IMG/VR virus record: IMGVR_UViG_3300009168_000070
Span: 1 to 41,283 of that record
Source of the DNA: a virus
Direction: 5' to 3' (one strand)
DNA: 41,283 bases
The position numbers were made by a program, and so were the translations under genes. This document shows, one piece after another, positions 6,066-12,407 of this stretch. Position 1 is the first letter of the stretch. Every line of letters starts with the position of its first letter. The notes beneath the pieces are model-generated. The model had not been told where the DNA came from. It saw only the letters and a program-made list of their open reading frames with translations, and searched no databases.

Positions 6066-6994
6066 CAGATCAATCCTTCTGCCCAGTGCTTCTTTACCGG
6101 GGCCTCATGTTTTTCGGCCGGCTGAGTTACCGAGTTTGCAATGAATCGCTCGACATGCGAACCGCCTCGGCATATCAGCTCCAGGTCAACCCACATCTGG
6201 CCGGTATCATTCTCGCCACGGTTGAATGGGGTCATCAGGCAGCCGGTAACGGCCTGGCATAGCTGCTCGATCGTGTAGCCCTCGGTCAACCTTGCCTGCA
6301 CCTTCCTCAGCCTTGCCTTCGTGAATTTCCAGGATTCTGGATTGCCTGGTATCCCGAGTCTACCTGCCTCTTTTTTCCAGTGCTCGAAAATTATCTTCGG
6401 ATCGGGTTTCGGTGTTTTTGCGGCTTCCTCGACATCAAGATCAGGATTTGGATCGAAAACTTGATCCGGATCCGAAACAGGTCGATCGAAAGATCGACAT
6501 ATCTCTTCTTCCTGTTCCTGTTCCTGTTCCTGTTCCTGTTCCTGTTCCTGATTAGGCCAGCCCTGACGAAAGGCTTTGCCAAAGCCTTCCCCTAAGCCTT
6601 CCGTGAAGGCTTTAAGTTTTTGATATGCTTTTGTTTTTATGTGGCAGTTCGGAATGTCCTGAAAATGCTTCCCCCAACCACGCACAACATTCGGGGATTC
6701 GGGGGGATTATGGTCTATCGCTTTCGGGATCCAGATCACCCGAAGTTTTTCGTCTGCTTCCACTAAGCCTTCACGAAAGACTTCCCGAAAGGCTTCCGAA
6801 AGGCTTTCCGGATCCCATCCAAGATCGTCGGCAATCGCTCCCCTTCCGGCGACAAAAAGCCCCGGTATGCTGGTAGAGTATGGGCAGGTAAGTAGATACA
6901 GCCAAAGGCCTTGGCCGCATGGTTTAATTCGAGACAATCGGACGAATCGTTCGTCTCGCCAAACCCTTGGTTCAACTTTTTTGTATCGAGCCAT
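6065..6994 (-). CDS. Phage replication initiator, O-like (309 aa)
   Basis: The start is set at 6994 (MARYKKVEPRVW), overlapping the upstream stop, rather than the longer frame from 7108. Residues 1-110 form a winged-helix-like domain (RVWRDERFVRLSRIKPCGQG, then LGWDPESLSEAFREVFREGL) common to phage replisome organisers. The middle holds a (QE)7 linker. The C-terminal domain (IFEHWKKEAG, then KFTKARLRKVQARLTEGYT) matches the conserved tail of such initiators. In lambdoid phages the origin lies inside this gene, and here the gene contains two clusters of AAGGCTT repeats in 12-bp register. It probably binds its own coding sequence and recruits the loader encoded next door. Confidence 0.75.
   Translation of the reverse strand: MARYKKVEPRVWRDERFVRLSRIKPCGQGLWLYLLTCPYSTSIPGLFVAGRGAIADDLGWDPESLSEAFREVFREGLVEADEKLRVIWIPKAIDHNPPESPNVVRGWGKHFQDIPNCHIKTKAYQKLKAFTEGLGEGFGKAFRQGWPNQEQEQEQEQEQEQEEEICRSFDRPVSDPDQVFDPNPDLDVEEAAKTPKPDPKIIFEHWKKEAGRLGIPGNPESWKFTKARLRKVQARLTEGYTIEQLCQAVTGCLMTPFNRGENDTGQMWVDLELICRGGSHVERFIANSVTQPAEKHEAPVKKHWAEGLI
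6481..6498. other. Perfect 7-bp hairpin with GAAA loop inside the initiator gene
   Basis: GTCGATC-GAAA-GATCGAC lies close to the iteron-like region and the hexamer repeat, inside the linker-coding part of the initiator gene. It may be a DNA structure of the candidate origin or a coincidence of GATC-rich codons. Nearby 6437-6476 also holds several GGATC motifs. Confidence 0.4.
6509..6550. repeat. Hexanucleotide microsatellite, 7 x TTCCTG
   Basis: Seven perfect TTCCTG units in tandem encode a (Gln-Glu)7 linker in the initiator on the minus strand. Length change by one unit keeps the frame, so the linker can vary without loss of the protein. Confidence 0.9.
6570..6806. repeat. Iteron-like AAGGCTT/AAGCCTT clusters, candidate phage origin
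   Basis: The 7-mer AAGGCTT or its complement starts at 6570, 6582, 6594 and 6606 (exact 12-bp steps). It starts again at 6765, 6789 and 6800, with a one-base variant (aagactt) at 6777. Neighbouring copies form inverted repeats (8-bp arms 6570-6577/6581-6588, and 6594-6601/6605-6612). An A/T-rich stretch, 6610-6640, touches the first cluster. The arrangement resembles the lambda origin inside gene O. The same codons give a 4-residue protein periodicity, so a protein-level cause is also possible. Confidence 0.55.
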
Positions 6995-7194
6995 CACCCT
7001 TCCCCCTTCGGCCACCTGCCGATGATGGCCTGAGCATCGGACTCGGTGGCGCAATGCTTCACCCGGTGAGTGTGCCCGTCTGGATAGACGCGCACGATCC
7101 ACCAGCAACTCCGGCCACCGCCGATGTCCTCACGCTCTACAGCCCAGCGTGTTACCTCGCCATCGGTACAAGATATGAGCGGGGAGTTAGTCAT
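6994..7194 (-). CDS. Hypothetical protein (66 aa)
   Basis: The start is chosen at 7194 (MTNSPLISCTDGEVTRW), which overlaps the upstream stop region and has a GGTGG site; the longer frame from 7233 lacks one. The protein is a small beta-rich candidate with two Trp and the segment SCWWIVRVYPDGHTHRVKHC, then a short helix (SDAQAIIGRW). Two Cys and two His could bind a metal, but no family is recognised. It precedes the initiator gene. Confidence 0.65.
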   Translation of the reverse strand: MTNSPLISCTDGEVTRWAVEREDIGGGRSCWWIVRVYPDGHTHRVKHCATESDAQAIIGRWPKGEG

Positions 7195-7396
7195 TGTGGC
7201 CACCTTTCCCCAGCTCGCACACGCAAAAATCACGGTGGACTTGCTGCATTTTCTCTAGCGCTGCCAGCCAGTTAGGGATGTCTCGCGGGGCATTGTAGAT
7301 GCACATTACCGAAAGCCGGCGGCTCTCGGATAGGAACGCGTCAACCTCATTGATATACATATCGATCTGGCTAATCGACCTGGTTGTCTGGCTCAT
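7187..7396 (-). CDS. Hypothetical helical protein (69 aa)
   Basis: A GGAGGAGA site precedes the ATG at 7396, which overlaps the upstream stop as ATGA. The first half is helical (ISQIDMYINEVDAFLSESRR). The second half has a Trp-Leu-Ala helix and two cysteines near the end (FCVCELGKGG). Unrecognised. It belongs to the set of three short genes read from the promoter at 7701-7729. Confidence 0.65.
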   Translation of the reverse strand: MSQTTRSISQIDMYINEVDAFLSESRRLSVMCIYNAPRDIPNWLAALEKMQQVHRDFCVCELGKGGHND

Positions 7397-7590
7397 GGTA
7401 TCTCCTCCACCGATTTCTTGGCCATCCTGAATAATTCTGATATTCCGTGTCGCATTTCGCGAAGGCTGTCGTATGCTGCATCAGCGCGAACATTCGTCAT
7501 CACCTGGTTTTCTTTGCCGACCTGTCTTACGTCCACGCCCAGCTCCTTCAAAGCCGAAATCTGCTCGGCCGAAAATAATTCTGTTGTCAT
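7393..7590 (-). CDS. Hypothetical protein (65 aa), first gene after an internal promoter
   Basis: The start is set at 7590 (MTTELFSAEQISALKELG) on the strength of TAGGAGCG seven bases upstream; the longer frame from 7719 reads through the promoter. It is a mostly helical small protein with no known domain. Its N-terminal 20 residues look like a short helix-turn-helix, but this is weak. It begins a sub-operon leading to the initiator. Confidence 0.65.
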   Translation of the reverse strand: MTTELFSAEQISALKELGVDVRQVGKENQVMTNVRADAAYDSLREMRHGISELFRMAKKSVEEIP

Positions 7591-7700
7591 TTTCGCTCCT
7601 AAAATGGTGCCCGGTTGGAGGAGCCTGGGGAAGGCCACCCTTGCGGGTCCGGGCATAATGTATTGTGGGGTTGTCCCCGCGTGCCTCCAAGCACTGGTTG

Positions 7701-7729
7701 AGGATACTCTTACTCGCAATCAAAGTCAA
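7701..7729 (-). promoter_or_regulatory. Sigma70-type promoter upstream of the replication genes
   Basis: On the minus strand TTGACT (7729-7724, 5/6) is spaced 17 bp from TATCCT (7706-7701, 4/6). It lies in the only non-coding gap of this part of the operon, about 110 bp before the ATG at 7590. It would give separate control of the initiator, loader and RusA genes. Confidence 0.6.
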
Positions 7730-7746
7730 GTCGCATTTGGCCGCGC

Positions 7747-7797
7747 CTACTGCATGCCGCCGAACCAAGGAAACGGAGCCTTGAGAAGGTCATTCAT
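7747..7797 (-). pseudogene. N-terminal remnant of a D12-class adenine methyltransferase
   Basis: Directly after the Dam stop, an ATG at 7797 opens a 16-codon frame MNDLLKAPFPWFGGMQ, then stops. The K-A-P-F-P-W-F-G-G string is the N-terminal motif (AdoMet-binding FxGG) of D12-class DNA adenine methyltransferases, which normally continues for 250 residues or more. The rest is missing and the DNA downstream is non-coding and holds a promoter. This looks like a deletion scar of a second methylase gene. Confidence 0.6.
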
Positions 7798-7800
7798 GTT

Positions 7801-8301
7801 TCAGATCACCTTTCCCAGCAACATGAAACTCTCCAGAAACAGGTCAGCGTTTGGCCCGATATAGAACGCCACCTGGCCGCGATTGTTGTTTTCAAGAGGC
7901 TGAAGGTCGGGTCCGAGGAACGACACCCGATGGTTGAGGAAACAGATCCCGCTCTGAAGCTCAAGCAGTCGCTGGAACCACCACGTCTCGGTCGCGTTGT
8001 TGACGAGGACGACGGCCCGATCGACCGTGCACGAGCCGTTTACCGCGCTGTAGAGCTTCTGGACAAATTTGTCGATCACCCCCCTGGTGTAAGGCGGGTT
8101 TAACCAAACACGGCCGTGCCATGGCTGTTTGAGCCCGTCATCCTTCAACGAGTAGAAATTTTTCGCCTTCACAATCTCGTTTGCCGCAGCGCATGACGCC
8201 GGGTCGAGGTCGATCCAGGCCATGGCCTCACGCGCTGCCTCGACAATGTAAGCGGGCGTGTAAAATTCACAGGTCTTGCTGCTCTGCGTGAGATGCGTCA
8301 T
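7801..8301 (-). CDS. dam: Phage DNA N-6-adenine methyltransferase, Dam type (166 aa)
   Basis: The enzyme methylates adenine in DNA using S-adenosylmethionine. The phage Dam family layout is visible: an N-terminal E-F-Y-T-P motif (12-16), DLDPAS at 31-36, and the catalytic N-P-P-Y at 68-71 within VWLNPPYTRG. Residues about 95-110 (RAVVLVNNATETWWFQ) and GQVAFYIG complete the fold. Length is normal for the compact phage Dam family. An AAAGGGGAAG site precedes the ATG at 8301, which overlaps the upstream gene by 4 bp. Likely role: protection against host restriction, or marking of phage DNA. A remnant of an unrelated methylase follows it. Confidence 0.92.
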   Translation of the reverse strand: MTHLTQSSKTCEFYTPAYIVEAAREAMAWIDLDPASCAAANEIVKAKNFYSLKDDGLKQPWHGRVWLNPPYTRGVIDKFVQKLYSAVNGSCTVDRAVVLVNNATETWWFQRLLELQSGICFLNHRVSFLGPDLQPLENNNRGQVAFYIGPNADLFLESFMLLGKVI

Positions 8302-8696
8302 TTCTTCCCCTTTCCGTGGCGCTTGGCCAGCATCCGCCGGACGTGCCGGTTCAGCGCCGTTCCTGGCCGGTAGTTGACCACCCTTGGGCAGTCGGTGAAG
8401 GGCCGGTCATATGGGCACCGACCCGGCAGCGGACCGAGCCCGCATTCAGCGCACCGGGCCTTGATGGTTAACCTATCTCTATCCAGCTCGGCCAGCTTTT
8501 CAATATCAGTTCCGTTGGCCAGCTGGATTACCGATTTGACCGGGTCATGCTTACTATCTTCCCATTCTGATCTTGTTTTTTCCATATCTTCTCCTCTGCA
8601 AACAAGTTTTCGGATCAACCAATACACTCGCTTTTCGATCGCAGCCAGGCCGCAGGGCGGTTTGAGTATCGTGTCTCTTGGCCAGCAGTCAGTCAT
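8298..8696 (-). CDS. Cys-rich protein, zinc-binding-like (132 aa)
   Basis: Taken from ATG 8696 (MTDCWPRDTILKPPCGLA), which overlaps the upstream stop at 8689. A second in-frame ATG at 8585 (MEKTRSEWEDSKHD) has a much better GAGGAGAA site, so a 95-residue short form may be made as well or instead. The C-terminal part carries C-A-E-C-G, then C-P-Y-D and C-P, a four-Cys zinc pattern, followed by a very basic tail (NRHVRRMLAKRHGKGKK). Probably nucleic-acid binding. It is directly upstream of dam. Confidence 0.65.
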   Translation of the reverse strand: MTDCWPRDTILKPPCGLAAIEKRVYWLIRKLVCRGEDMEKTRSEWEDSKHDPVKSVIQLANGTDIEKLAELDRDRLTIKARCAECGLGPLPGRCPYDRPFTDCPRVVNYRPGTALNRHVRRMLAKRHGKGKK

Positions 8697-8898
8697 GGGC
8701 CAGCCTTTTCCCAATATCTACTATTTTTGGAAGGTCCGATAAGTACCGCATATCCCAGCACGCATCTTCGCGCATCAGCACGATCCTCCTGACCACCAGC
8801 CCTCGCACAACATCGGCCACCTCGACCCCAGCCGACCCGCACGCCGTTGAAAGCGTGTCGTAATCGCTATCGCTCAAGTAGCATTGCACGCGCTTCAT
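8689..8898 (-). CDS. Ribbon-helix-helix-like protein (69 aa)
   Basis: The start at 8898 is fixed by a GGAAGGGAG site and an ATGA overlap. The N-terminus KRVQCYLSDSDYDTLSTACG followed by VEVADVVRGLVVRRIV has the beta-strand, helix, turn, helix pattern of CopG/Arc-type DNA-binding proteins. These form dimers and act as autorepressors, often in pairs with an enzyme gene. Here it follows the nuclease-like gene directly, so it might regulate it or the operon. The longer frame upstream is not supported by any ribosome site. Confidence 0.65.
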   Translation of the reverse strand: MKRVQCYLSDSDYDTLSTACGSAGVEVADVVRGLVVRRIVLMREDACWDMRYLSDLPKIVDIGKRLAHD

Positions 8899-9404
8899 TT
8901 GTGACTCCCTTCCGAGATACGATATCGTATCCTTTCGGCTATCGTGTCCTTCAGCCCCCATATCCGCATGCAGCCAAGGTGCAAGAGCTTCAACCGCTCT
9001 TGCTCCGTGATCTTGCGCGCGCCTTGGTTCTGCTTGGGCTTGCGGATGGTCTCCGCTTTCAACGCTGTGTGCCAGGTGCCAAGGCTGACCGATATTATCC
9101 CCGCGGATTCCGGTATGGCTGGGTGTTGTGCGAGATGTTCTGGTACGGCGAACCATAGCGCCCTGATTTTGTTCGACGCATGCCGATGCCTTTTTTTCAG
9201 GTCCCGCACGATGTCGGAAGCGGCGACCTTGATTTCTACCTCCTCGGCATACCCGCTTGAATGCAGGATCAGCATATCGCATTCGTGATCGAGGCCTAGC
9301 CCCCACCACACATTCGGAACGATGATATTCCGCCGGTAGCAGAAATGCCTTGCTACCGCTCGTTCAACATCGAGAGCGTTTGCGACAAGTCTAAGATCAG
9401 CCAT
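8895..9404 (-). CDS. PD-(D/E)XK nuclease-like protein, MmcB-related (169 aa)
   Basis: The region CDMLILHSSGYAEEVEIKVA contains the D ... E-x-K core of restriction-endonuclease-fold nucleases (D43 and E57-I-K59 in this numbering). It is followed by SDIVRDLKKRHRHAS, close to the pattern of the MmcB DNA repair family. A Trp/Val strand LWFAVPEHL follows, and the C-terminus is basic and helical. The start is ATG 9404 (or GTG 9407), with GGGGG upstream. Possible roles are DNA repair, recombination or degradation of foreign DNA. The substrate cannot be read from the sequence. Confidence 0.65.
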   Translation of the reverse strand: MADLRLVANALDVERAVARHFCYRRNIIVPNVWWGLGLDHECDMLILHSSGYAEEVEIKVAASDIVRDLKKRHRHASNKIRALWFAVPEHLAQHPAIPESAGIISVSLGTWHTALKAETIRKPKQNQGARKITEQERLKLLHLGCMRIWGLKDTIAERIRYRISEGSHK

Positions 9405-9417
9405 CACAACCCCCTTT

Positions 9418-9897
9418 TCACCATGTCGATTTTGACCTGCCAGGTGCTTTCATCAGGTCTCGAAGAGTGGTAACAGCAACTGTTGGCTCTTCGAGGTCGA
9501 GCTCGCCTTGGGCGCCCTGGATGATCAGCGATGTGGGCCCAGCCGCAGCTATTAGGGCCAGCTCTGGCAGCATATCGCGGATGCTGCTGACGGTGAGACA
9601 CACGATCTCAAGCCCAAGGATAACGACTCCGTTATCATCTACCGTGAAATCACCGGGCCTGATGTGGCAGGTGATGGAGGCAAGCCCGCCAAGGCTGGCC
9701 TTGTGCAGTCCAAGGCCATCAGCGACCCGGACCTTCGATATTACAGGCCGGCCGGCGTCGTTAAGGTGATCAAACGGTTCGTTGTCATGCAGTAGCTCGA
9801 ACATCACATCGCCGTCGGCAACGAGCCCGACCTTGACGCGGATCTCCTTGCCCTTGATTACGATCTGCTTGATCGTGGCTTCTGTTTCGATGTTCAT
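9418..9897 (-). CDS. Hypothetical protein (159 aa)
   Basis: An AAAAGGAG site precedes the ATG at 9897, which overlaps its neighbour as ATGA. The protein looks beta-rich in the first 100 residues (KQIVIKGKEIRVKVGLVADG, then VVILGLEIVCLTV) and helical at the end. No signature is recognised. It lies between the small Cys-rich protein and the nuclease-like gene. Confidence 0.65.
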   Translation of the reverse strand: MNIETEATIKQIVIKGKEIRVKVGLVADGDVMFELLHDNEPFDHLNDAGRPVISKVRVADGLGLHKASLGGLASITCHIRPGDFTVDDNGVVILGLEIVCLTVSSIRDMLPELALIAAAGPTSLIIQGAQGELDLEEPTVAVTTLRDLMKAPGRSKSTW

Positions 9898-10121
9898 GTC
9901 GTCTCCTTTTTATGGTAGAGTTCACAGGTGTGACCGGCCCATCCATGCCAGCTTTCGTTAACGTGGCAGACTCCTTCGTCTTTCGGCTCATATTGATCTT
10001 CGTCGCCATAAAAATCATAGTACGACTCGAAGTGTTCGCAGGTCAGGCAGTCTGGTTCGAGCTCCTTGATGCAATCTCCGCATGGCCCTTGCTTCATGAT
10101 ATCGGCTACGGTGATTTTCAT
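9894..10121 (-). CDS. Cys/His-rich microprotein (75 aa)
   Basis: The start at 10121 (MKITVADIMKQGPCGDC) overlaps the RNA ligase stop and follows a GGGGTGGGG stretch; the longer frame is a shadow of the ligase. It contains C-G-D-C, C-L-T-C-E-H, and later Cys/His residues (VCHVNESWHGWAGHTCELYH), so one or two zinc sites are likely. It is strongly acidic in the middle. Translation appears coupled to the RNA ligase gene. A partner or adaptor role for the ligase is possible but unproven. Confidence 0.7.
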   Translation of the reverse strand: MKITVADIMKQGPCGDCIKELEPDCLTCEHFESYYDFYGDEDQYEPKDEGVCHVNESWHGWAGHTCELYHKKETT

Positions 10122-10708
10122 GCTATTCCCCACCCCTTCCTCTGAGTGCGCACGAGCCCAAAATCGCGGAGCTTGCATTTTGCCATCCGGCCGTCTGGAT
10201 GATGCCAGACCACACCCTCGATATCGATATCGGAGAAAAAGACCTTGATCTCGTGGTATGATCTCGGCATAGCCGGGGCAAGCCACAACCCATGCCGTAT
10301 AAGCGAGTGGTCGAACAAGCGCTCAGGGTTGCCTCCGATTTTTGGGCCGCAGAGCTCATAAGTGCCGTTGTACTGATCTATTGGTAGACTCATGTTGGGC
10401 TCTAAATCTGACCAGGCCTCGCGATGCCACTGGTCACCTGGCCCAGGACCGACAGGTATCCAACCCGGCCAATGCCCGGTCACCTCGTCCGGCTCTTGAC
10501 AGGGCTCGAAATCTGGGGGAGGAGTCTTGCCGCGCTTGCAGTCATAGCGCTTATAGAGCTTTCCATTGCGGATCATGCAGGCAGTTCCGTCAAGCTTTAC
10601 CGTAGCCTCGCCCTCGCCGGCGATCACCCACTCGCATCCCGGCGTGACCTGCTCCGTCACAAGCCCGGTCTCGAAATCACGAATAAAGAGAGATGGTATT
10701 TTTTTCAT
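10118..10708 (-). CDS. RNA ligase-like covalent nucleotidyltransferase (196 aa)
   Basis: RNA and DNA ligases activate themselves by attaching AMP to a lysine, then seal nicks. The motifs are visible in order: motif I V-K38-L-D-G41 with the nucleophile lysine, motif Ia around LYKRYD, motif III YELCGPKI (E118), motif IV I-E164-G-V-V-W, and motif V M-A-K177-C-K179. The spacing fits the short RNA-ligase-like family found in phages and actinobacteria (DUF5565 type). There is no OB or C-terminal domain, so it is a minimal ligase. It overlaps the HTH gene by 4 bp and is the second gene of the leftward operon. A role in repair of tRNA cut by host defence is plausible inference. Confidence 0.8.
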   Translation of the reverse strand: MKKIPSLFIRDFETGLVTEQVTPGCEWVIAGEGEATVKLDGTACMIRNGKLYKRYDCKRGKTPPPDFEPCQEPDEVTGHWPGWIPVGPGPGDQWHREAWSDLEPNMSLPIDQYNGTYELCGPKIGGNPERLFDHSLIRHGLWLAPAMPRSYHEIKVFFSDIDIEGVVWHHPDGRMAKCKLRDFGLVRTQRKGWGIA

Positions 10709-10932
10709 GCCTCCACCTCCTTCAGCATTTCAGCCGTCACCTCGCCCCTGGTCCCCTTGACCAGTATCGGGATCATCAACCGGGACGGATGGATCTTCCC
10801 GGTCTCGTACCTGCTCAAACGAGAGGCAGAGATATCGTACCCGCTGCGGTCGCTGATCAGTTCTGCCGCTTCAATCTGGCTCCACCCATGCCGGAGCCTC
10901 CACATCAACATTGGATTTTTTGTCCTGTCCAT
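10705..10932 (-). CDS. XRE-family HTH regulator, Cro/CI-like (75 aa)
   Basis: The start is at 10932 (MDRTKNPMLMWRLRHGWSQI) with AGGAGGTG five bases upstream; the longer frame reads through the promoter. Residues 18-50 (WSQIEAAELI, then ISASRLSRYETGKIHPS) form a helix-turn-helix of the lambda repressor type. It lacks a C-terminal cleavage or dimer domain, so it resembles Cro or a minimal repressor. As the first gene of the leftward operon it probably binds the divergent promoter region and controls its own synthesis. Confidence 0.85.
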   Translation of the reverse strand: MDRTKNPMLMWRLRHGWSQIEAAELISDRSGYDISASRLSRYETGKIHPSRLMIPILVKGTRGEVTAEMLKEVEA

Positions 10933-11058
10933 AATGCACCTCCTACGATAGTCTATTACACGGCAGAAATGTTTTGTCAACTATTTTTTGATGGTAGTAA
11001 AATAATTGTTGACACGGTAATTATGTCGTGGCAAAGTTTACGATCAGGAGGTGCAACA
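10933..11058. promoter_or_regulatory. Divergent early control region with back-to-back -35 boxes
   Basis: Leftward: TTGACA (10980-10975) with TAGACT at 19 bp (10955-10950), or TAATAG at 16 bp. Rightward: TTGACA (11009-11014), whose -10 box is poor. The two -35 boxes form an inverted TTGTCAAC ... GTTGACA pair about 30 bp apart, separated by an A/T-rich stretch. ACACGG occurs next to each promoter, and GACA-N9-TGTC (11011-11027) overlaps the rightward -35. These are likely operator elements for the HTH protein. Both first genes have AGGAGGTG sites. Confidence 0.55.
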
Positions 11059-11217
11059 ATGACATTCGACTACGAGCGCCACGAAGCCCAGCTCTATCAG
11101 CGGTTCCTTCAGCTCGACCGGCAGCGCCGGCTTGAGCGCAATGTCTTGCTGGCCGGGATCATCAGCCTGGCCGTGGTTACCACGGTGATCGTGGCGTGGT
11201 TCGTCAATGCATACTGA
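11059..11217 (+). CDS. Small membrane protein (52 aa), first rightward gene
   Basis: ATG 11059 follows a perfect AGGAGGTG site. Residues 1-28 are charged and helical (FDYERHEAQLYQRFLQLDRQ). Residues 29-49 are a single hydrophobic segment (LLAGIISLAVVTTVIVAWFV). The topology suggests a one-pass inner-membrane protein with the N-terminus inside. As the first gene of the rightward early operon it could be an exclusion or host-interaction protein, but nothing specific can be read. Confidence 0.7.
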   Translation: MTFDYERHEAQLYQRFLQLDRQRRLERNVLLAGIISLAVVTTVIVAWFVNAY

Positions 11218-11407
11218 TAACGCCAGTACCATCCGCCGGCGCATACACTACTTGCACTCGCTGTCTCGTGCAGCTCTGGCAGGGCATACGCCGCGCGGAT
11301 TGGCCGCACGGGCAATAATGGAAGCAGCAACCTATCTCCCCCCACTCCTCGGTTTGCCGTGGCTGGCCGGGAGATTAACAGAGAAAATGGAGGATAATCA
11401 TGGTTGA
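11207..11407 (+). CDS. Hypothetical small protein (66 aa)
   Basis: It overlaps the membrane protein gene by 11 bp and the next gene by 8 bp and has only a weak GTGGCGTGG stretch as ribosome site, so translation is likely coupled. Basic N-terminal half (STIRRRIHYLHSLSRAAL), then a Pro/Leu-rich segment (ATYLPPLLGLPWLAG). No family recognised. Confidence 0.5.
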   Translation: MHTDNASTIRRRIHYLHSLSRAALAGHTPRGLAARAIMEAATYLPPLLGLPWLAGRLTEKMEDNHG

Positions 11408-12407
11408 GAACACGAAGGCGCTTGCGCGCCGAGAGAACACAGGGGTGGCCTTGAGCCAGGTCAATGCATCGGCGATCAAGCAGCTCGCCGAGTACCAGCA
11501 GAAGAATTACAACATCCTCACGCCGATCGCCATGACGGAGTACCCTGAAGGATCTCGATTGTCTGTAAGGGCGGAAAAGGTCGAGCTTGCTGATACCTAC
11601 AACGTGAACGGCAAGCAGGCGCTGAAGGGGAACACTATCGACAGGCTTGCCACCTGTGCCGGAATCACGTGGACCAGGGTCAAAAGGATTGACGATCGTA
11701 AGCACCCGCATTACTGCGAATACGAAGTCTGGTGCAGGATCGTTGATATTGATGGCACCGTTCGCGACGGTTTTGGAACCAGGTCCATTGATCTCCGGGA
11801 AGATGCCGGAGGAGGGATAAGGGGCGCGGATCTAGAGGATATCATATGTGACGCGAAAGAAAAAAATAGGAGCCCTGAAAAAGAGATCCGAATGGCACGC
11901 AAGTTCATCGTCTCGCTCTGCGAATCAAAGGCCAAGAACCGGGCCATGCGGCATCATATCAACATCAAGGGTGCGTACACAAAAGAGGAGTTATCGAAGC
12001 CGTTCGTTGTGGTGAAGATTCTCCCGGACTATGGAAACGTAGAGAATAAGCGCATGCTATCGGCCCAGCTCATGGGAGCAACGGCAGCGCTTTACGGGCA
12101 TACTCAGGCTGGTGCTGATGTTGTCGAGGACGCCGAGTATGACGAGCCCGAGGCCCAGCCCGAGCCCGGCCAGGTGCCGGAGCAGGACCAAAACTCCGAG
12201 CCCGACCAGGCACCGGAACCGGCAGCCGACGGCAAGGAGCGGGTTATAGATGCTTGGAAGCAGTTCAAGAAAGGTGGAGGCACGCCCCAGGCCTGGAGAG
12301 CGCTGGTGCTGAAGGCAACAGGGAAAGATGCCGAAGCAGATTTTACCGAAGATGAAGTGTTCGACATCATGAACGCCGTGTTTGAAGCGGATGGGGGAGC
12401 GCAATGA
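11400..12407 (+). CDS. Putative single-strand annealing / recombination protein (335 aa)
   Basis: The first 230 residues form the folded part: LTPIAMTEYPEGSRLSVRAE, then ALKGNTIDRLATCAGITWTR, YEVWCRIVDIDGTVRDGFGT and ESKAKNRAMRHHINIK. This order (strand, helix with AGI-W, strand, S-K-A-K-N-R-A-M-R helix) resembles Rad52-like phage annealing proteins, though I cannot place it in a named family. A Pro/Glu-rich acidic linker (residues about 240-275) joins a small C-terminal helical domain. A GGAGG site precedes ATG 11400. It overlaps sbcD by 4 bp, which supports a recombination role. Confidence 0.5.
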   Translation: MVENTKALARRENTGVALSQVNASAIKQLAEYQQKNYNILTPIAMTEYPEGSRLSVRAEKVELADTYNVNGKQALKGNTIDRLATCAGITWTRVKRIDDRKHPHYCEYEVWCRIVDIDGTVRDGFGTRSIDLREDAGGGIRGADLEDIICDAKEKNRSPEKEIRMARKFIVSLCESKAKNRAMRHHINIKGAYTKEELSKPFVVVKILPDYGNVENKRMLSAQLMGATAALYGHTQAGADVVEDAEYDEPEAQPEPGQVPEQDQNSEPDQAPEPAADGKERVIDAWKQFKKGGGTPQAWRALVLKATGKDAEADFTEDEVFDIMNAVFEADGGAQ

